64,000 nt of DNA from Mercenaria mercenaria (lineage: Eukaryota > Mollusca > Bivalvia > Venerida > Veneridae): positions 73,603,001 through 73,667,000 of the forward strand of contig NC_069361.1 of the NCBI RefSeq assembly GCF_021730395.1, written 5' to 3'. The translations under genes and the position numbers were made by a program. This document shows, piece after piece, positions 57,228 to 64,000 of the stretch (position 1 is its first letter; the number at the start of each line of letters is the position of its first letter). Below the pieces are notes generated by a model. That model was not told where the DNA came from and searched no databases. It was given only the letters and a program-made list of their open reading frames with translations.

Positions 57228-57749
57228 ACCTAATTATGCGACCAAGTCCGAACCGTGACATGTGATTTCTCTCAAAACACGAGGGCGTAGTCGCGGTGTC
57301 GTCGTCATAAGAATTGTAAATATGAAAAACTCAGGCTAAATATAGATTTTTTAAACTTTTACTTTCACATTCAAAATGTTGTAAGCAAGACTCTGATTGG
57401 CTAGCGGAAGGGTAGTCAGAACGAGGCTATCAATAGCACGTCTTAAGATCCTAAGCGTAGCGTAATTGGAGATGTACTTTAGTCAGATTGCATTAAAATG
57501 CCATGATTAATGTTCAGGTCTGCAGGACATTATGTCTATAAAACTCCATAGTCAACGTCTCCGATCATATTTTAACAAAATAAAAAATGACTAGGAATTT
57601 GCCTGATCTACCAGATCCAATAATCATATACAATTTTACTTAAAATCCCTTTTTTTTAAGAACAAACGGACTATGGAATATTCTCCCAAGTAGTGTTCAG
57701 TCCAAACTCAGCCTAGCTTGGTATATTTGCTGAGCGGCTATAGCTACAA

Positions 57750-58046
57750 TATCCCTTGTTTGTTTGTTTGTTTTGGGTTTCACGCCGTTTTTTCAACAGT
57801 ATTTCAGTCATGTAACGGCGGGCAGTTAACCTAACCAGTGTTCCTGGATTCTGTACCAGTACAAACCTGTTCTCCGCAAGTAACTGCCAACTTCCCCACA
57901 TGAATCAGAGGTGGAGGACTAATGATTTCAGACACAATGTCGTTTATCAAATAGTCACGGAGAACATACGCCCCGCCCGAGGATCGAACTCACGACCCCG
58001 CGATCCGTAGACCGACGCTCTACCTACTGAGCTAAGCGGGCGGGCT
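57750..58046 (-). mobile_element. tRNA-derived SINE, about 290 bp
   Basis: The head (about 58046-57973, minus strand) reads gcttagctcagtaggtagag ... gagttcgatcctcgg, with an anticodon-like ctACGga (Arg). The body includes gttctccgcaagtaactgcc and ggattctgtaccagtacaaa. The element ends in a T/G-rich tail (gtttgtttgtttgtttt on +). The body is shared with 46120-46300. Flanks both carry 'tacaatatcccttgttt', a 17-bp target-site duplication (57745-57761 and 58046-58062). Confidence 0.85.
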
Positions 58047-58153
58047 ACAATATCCCTTGTTTAAGGTATTTATTTTGTTTTTAACCATATTACACACTTC
58101 TAACCTTTTAACCTTGCACTTCGATCATGAGATTTTTCACAGATTTAACAATA

Positions 58154-58244
58154 CTTATTGTCAGGAAACAGGCTGATTCGAATAAGCCAAGTAAATCTGG
58201 GCCAAATCAGCCATCGTCCGAGTCAGCCTGTATTCTTATTGTCA
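58154..58244. mobile_element. Very short insertion with 10-bp target duplication
   Basis: cttattgtca occurs at 58154-58163 and 58235-58244. The 71 bp between carry inverted acaggctgattcg/cgagtcagcctgt and an inner ggctgatt/aatcagcc pair. It resembles a tiny hairpin transposon. Confidence 0.55.
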
Positions 58245-58821
58245 CAATGTCTGCGCAATTTAATCATTTAATAATGATTGCGAGGAGCAATATTAATTAG
58301 ACAGTCGGGAAAAGGCTATGATGTTCCCAGAAGATATTAGTGTGGTTACCATCGTACTATGTATTTTAGTTCAAACAACAGTGATGGGGCGGGTAATCAA
58401 GACCAAAGATATAACAGGTATTTATTTTCCTCGTTTTTAAAAGTACGTTATGGTACGGCAAATACTCTTTTCTCGTGTCTTCAACTTCCGGTGAAATGTC
58501 AAACGATGAAATGGTAAAAATTGCTGCATTGTGACCATATTTGAGAGTAATCATAACCCTTATATTCTAACAATACATCACGAAATCACATGCACCATAA
58601 TTTATCAAAAGTTTGCTAAAGATTACTTGCCATACATTTAGAAAATATTGGTCGCGAAAATATATTGCATTTCATGATTTATCAAGTAAATCTAGTATCA
58701 ATTTGTGTAATTACAAAAAGTTAGACTAATTATACTCATAATCACATGCTTCAAAATTTGTTAAAATATTGTTGTTTAGATATTGATATGTGGTTGATAA
58801 AATTGAACTTAGCAAAAGGAG

Positions 58822-61800
58822 ATCGATGTTGAGCGCAAATAACCAATCTGCGCTATTTACCAAACGCGCAGCGCATATAACAAATTTTTGTACGTTGGTT
58901 ATATGCGCAATGATTTACCAATCGTTGCGCAGGATAAATTTAACCTGCCCGATTTACCAAATGCGCAGCGCAAATAACAAATGTAACTTTATATATCAGA
59001 AATTTGCATTTCGTGTTTGATAAATCATGCAGTTGGTCAATTTATTAATAAATATAGATGTCAAATTCTGAATATCTCGGTACTTAAATTAGGTGTCATA
59101 AATTTGTTTCTACATCAGTAAATTCACGGCAGTCGGTCACCAGGTTTCAATACCTCCAATCTTATACAAGATGCAATAAAACCAAACATGCGTGAAGGTG
59201 TGATTTCCTCCAGCTTGCACACGTCGTCCCCTGGTTATGTTTTGGGCTATTTTAATAATTTTCTACTTCACCCGAGCACACACTTAGCAAAATATCGTTT
59301 TTATTATATGAAATATCTTGAAATTTCCCAATAATATTCTTTCTACCAACGGGAGCATATCTCTCAACATGTCTAAGATAAAAGATGAAATAAAAAAGTC
59401 ACAGAATTAAAAGAAAATTCTTACAGATCTTATCTATTATATTATTATTATCATTATTATTATTATTATTATTATTTTATAGTACAAAATCGATTGAATA
59501 AAGAGTAGACCTTTGATTACAGACTAAAACTATGATTTTTTTTTACAAATCTAAATGGATCTATAATGTTACACCTGTAACTTACATGGGAGGTCGGTCC
59601 TGCGCTAATAGCAAAGTTTGAAATTACACTGTATTTCAGATATATTTCATTCATAAAACATACTATTTATGTAACTTTCAAATGAATACTGTAGAAAAAT
59701 GAATAGAAAAAGAGTGATTTCTGTCAAAACGAGAACGAATATTACATTTTTTATCCGCGCAAGATGTGTGTCTGCGCTAATAATAAATCTGGAAATTACT
59801 CTGATAACTTGAATATCTTTTATAACTCATATTAACTTTTACTTTGATTAACGATTACAGACTAAAACTATAGAGTTTTTTTACAAATCAAAATGGATCT
59901 ATAATGTTACCCCTGTAACTTGCTTGGCAGGCCGGTCCTGCGCTAATAGCAAAGTTTGAAATTACACTGTATTCAAACATATTTCATTCATAAAAACATA
60001 CTATTTATGTAACTTTCAAATGAATACTGTAGAAAAATGAATAGAAAAAAGAGTGATTTCTGTCATAACGAGAACGGAATATTACATTTTTTATCTGCGC
60101 AAGATGTGTGTCTGCGCTAATAATAAATCGGGAAATTACTCTGATAACTTGAATATCTTTTAAAAATCATATTAACTTTTACCTTGATTTACGATTACAG
60201 ACTAAAACTATAGGGTTTTTTTACAAATCTAAATGGATCTATAATGTTACACCTTTAACTTGCGTGGAAGGTCGGTCCTGCGCTAATAGCAAAGTTTGAA
60301 ATTACACTGTATTTCAGACATATTTCATTCATAAAACATACTATTTATGTAACTTTTAAATGAATACTGTAGAAAAAATGAATAGAAAAAGAGTGATTTC
60401 TGTCATATTACATTTTTATCCGCGCAAGATGTGTGTCTGCGCTAATAATAAATCTGGAAATTTACTCTGATAACTTGAATGTTTCTCATAAACTATGTTA
60501 ACTTAAACTCTTGCGCAGATAACAAATGTAATTTTTCGTTCTCGTTATGACGAAAACCCCTTTTCTTTCTAATTATTTTCTACTCTGAAAACATTTTTTT
60601 AGAAGTTACATAAATGGTATCTTTTAGAATTGAATATGTTTGAAATATCGACGTCATTTCAGGATTTGCTATCAGCGCAGGACCGACATCCCGCGCAGGA
60701 TACAGATGTAACAAAATATTCATTGGCAAAAGCTACAATTTCAGCCTGTAATCATAAAACAATGATAAAGTTAGCATGGTTTATGAAAGATATCATAGTT
60801 ATCAGGATTATTTCCAGATTTTTTATTAGCGCAGAGCAAACACATCTTGCACAGATAACAAATGTAATATTTCGTTCTCGTTTTGACGGAAATCACACTT
60901 CTTTCTATTTTTTTTCTACCCCGAAAACATTTTTATGAAGTTACATAAATAGTATCTTTTAGAATTGAAATATGTTGCAAGTATCAACGTCAGTTCAGAA
61001 ATTGCTATTAGCACAGGAACAACATCCCGCGCTGGCTACGGATAAAACATTATAGTCAGATTTTCAAAAGCTACATTTTTAGATTGTAATCGAAAAACGA
61101 AGTAAAAGTTAAAATGGTTTATAAAAGATATTCAAGTTATTGGAGTATTTTCAGACTTCTATTAGCGCAGGACACACATCTTGCACACCTACAAAATGTA
61201 AAATTTCGTTCACATTTTGAGGAATTTTATTAGTTATTTTATTATATTTATCTCACTATAAAACATTTAACAATTATATAAGTATAAAAGATCTGTAAGT
61301 TCGTCTTTTAATTCTGCTTATTTTTGTTTTTTTTAATCTTGGTCATGTCAAGAGATATGCTCACGTCGGTAAAAAGAATTGCGCTTTTTCAATATGATGA
61401 AAAGAAAAGCGATATGGTGAAATGTGGTAAGTGTGTGGCAGTTCAGTCTGTTATGTAAGTCTCCTTTATGTTCTATATTCGGTATAAAATGACTGCGTGT
61501 GATCGAATGAAGTAAAATACTTTAGTTATAAAAAGAATAGAGAGGACGATGTGGCTATCCGAAGGAAATCACACCTTCACGCATGTTTGAGTTTTATTGC
61601 ATATTGTATCATATTGCAGGTATTGAAACCAGGTGACCGACTCCCATGAATTTAATGATGTTGAAATAAATTTATGACATATTTTTAAAACCAAGATTTG
61701 CAATATCAGTCTGTAATTGTTAAACAATGTAAAAGTTAGCATGGTTTATGGCAGATATGCATATTATCAGAGTAATTTCCAGATTTTCTATTAGCGCAGG

Positions 61801-62325
61801 ATCGACATCCCGCACAGGCTACGGCGTTTAAAAGTTAAAAAAAGTATAAAAATAAATAACAAAAATACTTGTGTTATTAAATATACTTGGGATATTTTGT
61901 ATCATTTTAACGTTTTTAACACCTATGACAAATGACTCTTAATACCGTCGTCAACAGAAATTTATAGGCCATAAACTACCAGGGACGTGAGAAATTACCG
62001 CATAAATACGCTCATTTACTTTAAAAAATGTTTTTCTTTTTCTTTACAAATTCACACCTTTACGCGTGCCTGATCACCGTCAGTTTTACAATTTTATGTA
62101 GGCCTATAAGTCTAACACTCTAATGATATTCAATTTTATCGGGAGATATCATCCATATGTTAAAAGCGCAGACTCATTTACCAAACGCGCAAGACAGTTG
62201 CCCTGCGCATATAAGAAATATATAAGGTTGCCCGATTTACAAATCGTTGCGCAGATAACAAATTGGTTATTTGCGCTGCGCGATTTACCAAATGCGCAGA
62301 TTGTCTATATGCGCGTAACATCGAT
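58822..62325. mobile_element. 3.5-kb palindromic element with 340-bp units in its arms
   Basis: The ends atcgatgtt (58822) and aacatcgat (to 62325) are inverted. The left terminal gcgcaaataaccaatctgcg matches the reverse complement of 62250-62310. The left block with aaacatgcgtgaaggtgtga (59185) matches caccttcacgcatgttt (61573). Three direct units of about 340 bp (gattacagactaaaact at 59515, 59853 and 60193) are answered by inverted units from about 60520 to 61240 and again at 61690-61830. The motif gcgca(g/a)ataacaaatg recurs throughout. No ORF is convincing. Confidence 0.8.
59436..59476 (+). repeat. (ATT)n microsatellite
   Basis: About 13 att units, with one tca interruption, inside the left arm of the palindromic element. 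Confidence 0.9.
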
Positions 62326-64000
62326 ACAAGTATCAAGGTAGTTCCAAAGTGGGTGGATAGGGTCTGTACCAGAACCGATCCCAACAGGTGCTCGTCCAGT
62401 CTTAATGTCCATATACGGATCCCCCATAAGAAAGTTAAAAAGTAATTTTTTTAATCCTAATATGAAAACAAAATTTTAACAATTATTTTTACTATATACA
62501 GTACTGATACATTGAAAAAGTCCTTATGTGGCCATAATGCTATTGAGGTTTACTAGGACATGTGGAGACGCTGTGGAACAACCAAAATGTCCAATTCAGT
62601 AACAGTACAGGCTACCTTTGGCCATACCAAATTGATGTCGTTCGTCGGAACTACCGCATCAATAATTTCATTCCCGAGAAAAAAATAATATTCACCCGCC
62701 CTCAAGTATATAAAAATCTCCAAAAAAATTTTTTTTCTGATTACGCTGTCTGGAATGATAACACAAAACAGGTTTTATTGTTGTTTTAATGCGTCAAAGT
62801 TATATTGATCGGAATTTATGCGTCCATAATACATGTAACTGGGACCCAAACTCAAAAAGTCAGGAATTATGGTGTTGTTCATCATTTGTTTTAAATCTGG
62901 AGTGTCTGTGCTAGTGCCATATACGGCCTTCGATGTGCTGGTAGGTGATGAAGTAGGCACGTTCTACACTTGTTCAGTACAGTAATTGAACGAAGTCCGA
63001 CTTGTAAGATGTGCACAGGATGCAATTAAAAAAGAATGGATTAAACATAGAAATATTGTTCAAATAAAAAGTTTTTAAACCATTTGTTATCAGTTGTTTA
63101 GTTCAGTATGTTAGATCTAGAGCCAAAGCCGAGTGCTATCTTAAAAAAAAAGGTTGTTCACAGATCCTGACCGATCCATCACATTGTCTCGGCCCAAATC
63201 TTATCGAATGTAACTTCTTTATTACAGCAGTCAGATATTCTATCAAAACGTATTTAGTCAATTTAAAAATTGTTCAGCTTTTCAAATAAGTAGTGTAGAT
63301 ATAAAAATAATTTCCAACAAAATCTGTCCTATTGTAACCCCAATTTTCCCAGAAACTGAACAAAAATAGACCTCCCCAACTCTTTTAGGTCAGTCAAAGC
63401 ACAACAAATAACACTTTTATGGGTGGCCATATTGTGATCATTCTTTGTCCGTCTGTTAACATTTTTGACTGAAATGAACCTCTACCACAAAAACTTAAGC
63501 TAGCCTGATCTGTTAAGAAATTATTCCAATGGGATAATTTGAGCAATGTTGAAACATTTGTATGCTCAATTCCCTTTGGTCTCATTGGCAAAGTGGTTTA
63601 TTACTTTCCCCTCACCTCTGTGGGTTGGAGTTTTACTAGAGGCACAAAGTTGTCCATTTGTCGAATCCATCTAACTGGGTTTCAGAAGATATGTTATTCC
63701 ACTCAGGTGCCCGTTTTGTCTTAGATATTTCTCATCCTCTGCCGTTAAATGGGCATGCCTTCAGATTAATGTAGAAAAATCAAAATTGAAAATAAGACAC
63801 TTGTCCCTTAGTAATTATAAATACAAAATAAAAACAAAGTGATTCAGTGAGTTTTGACAAGAATTTATTTGCAAAATCATTCATGTAGTCTTTAAAACAT
63901 ATAGAAAAGCTATATACTGTGTTAGTCACACTGTAAATGTTTGATTTCTGTGTTATTCTTAAAGAAATGTCAACTTCATGTATAATCATAACCGCCTCCT
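62326..64000. other. Right-end interval with no recognised gene
   Basis: Only short, unsupported ORFs are present. A stretch near 63740-63785 (KWACLQINVEKSKL) faintly resembles the end of an RT palm domain, but is too short to call. Confidence 0.4.

Noticed and set aside
57973-58046. Functional tRNA-Arg(ACG)
   Set aside because: The anticodon loop fits but the anticodon and acceptor stems pair poorly, and a SINE body plus target duplication surround it.
63540-63790. RT-like fragment at the right end
   Set aside because: The resemblance rests on one short stretch (KWACLQINVEKSKL) and no RT catalytic motif is visible.

Overview
The window looks like AT-rich intergenic and genic DNA from a bivalve mollusc, probably a venerid-type clam (inference). 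The reasons are long introns with GT-AG boundaries, tandem-array elements ending in a 'gtcactttgtgacaggtgagct'-type hairpin, tRNA-headed SINEs and two invertebrate-style signalling or immune genes. No prokaryotic features were seen. Exon models come from reading frames, splice-site phase and family resemblance only; no search was run.

Layout. 0-6.4 kb is transposon debris: a BEL/Pao fossil cut by the left edge, a zinc-finger/acidic ORF behind it, a possible LTR, a 5'-truncated LINE and a broken PHD-finger fragment. 6.4-10.3 kb is gene-poor with a minisatellite and two MITEs. 10.33-23.98 kb (+) is a complete 13-exon gene for a predicted 402-aa PH-SH2 adaptor resembling SH3BP2. All its splice phases agree. 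Its introns hold decayed copies of exon 7, a 43-bp triplication covering the start of exon 10, and a 241-bp palindrome. 24-28.4 kb shows no gene. 28.4-29.9 kb is a 156-bp tandem-array element.

30.22-54.17 kb (-) is a large gene of about 17 exons, near 1,763 aa if the model is right. It encodes KH-like repeats, several macro domains, a complete C3HC4 RING and a Deltex C-terminal (DTC) domain. In vertebrates this combination is split between the partner proteins PARP9/PARP14 (macro) and DTX3L (RING-DTC). This single-polypeptide architecture is the most interesting protein in the window. The join between exons 4 and 6 is uncertain. Its introns are packed with repeats: nested tandem-array elements (39.4-42.3 kb), a third array (48.9-49.4 kb), and a 1.28-kb foldback element whose arms are built from a short satellite (49.5-50.8 kb).

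54.2-64 kb has no recognised host gene. It holds a MITE, a decayed LINE, two tRNA-like/SINE units, a small element with a 10-bp target duplication, and a 3.5-kb palindromic element whose arms carry 340-bp units.

The two genes may both act in innate or phosphotyrosine/ADP-ribose signalling, but nothing in the sequence links them beyond proximity. They are convergent (10.3 kb + and 54.2 kb -).
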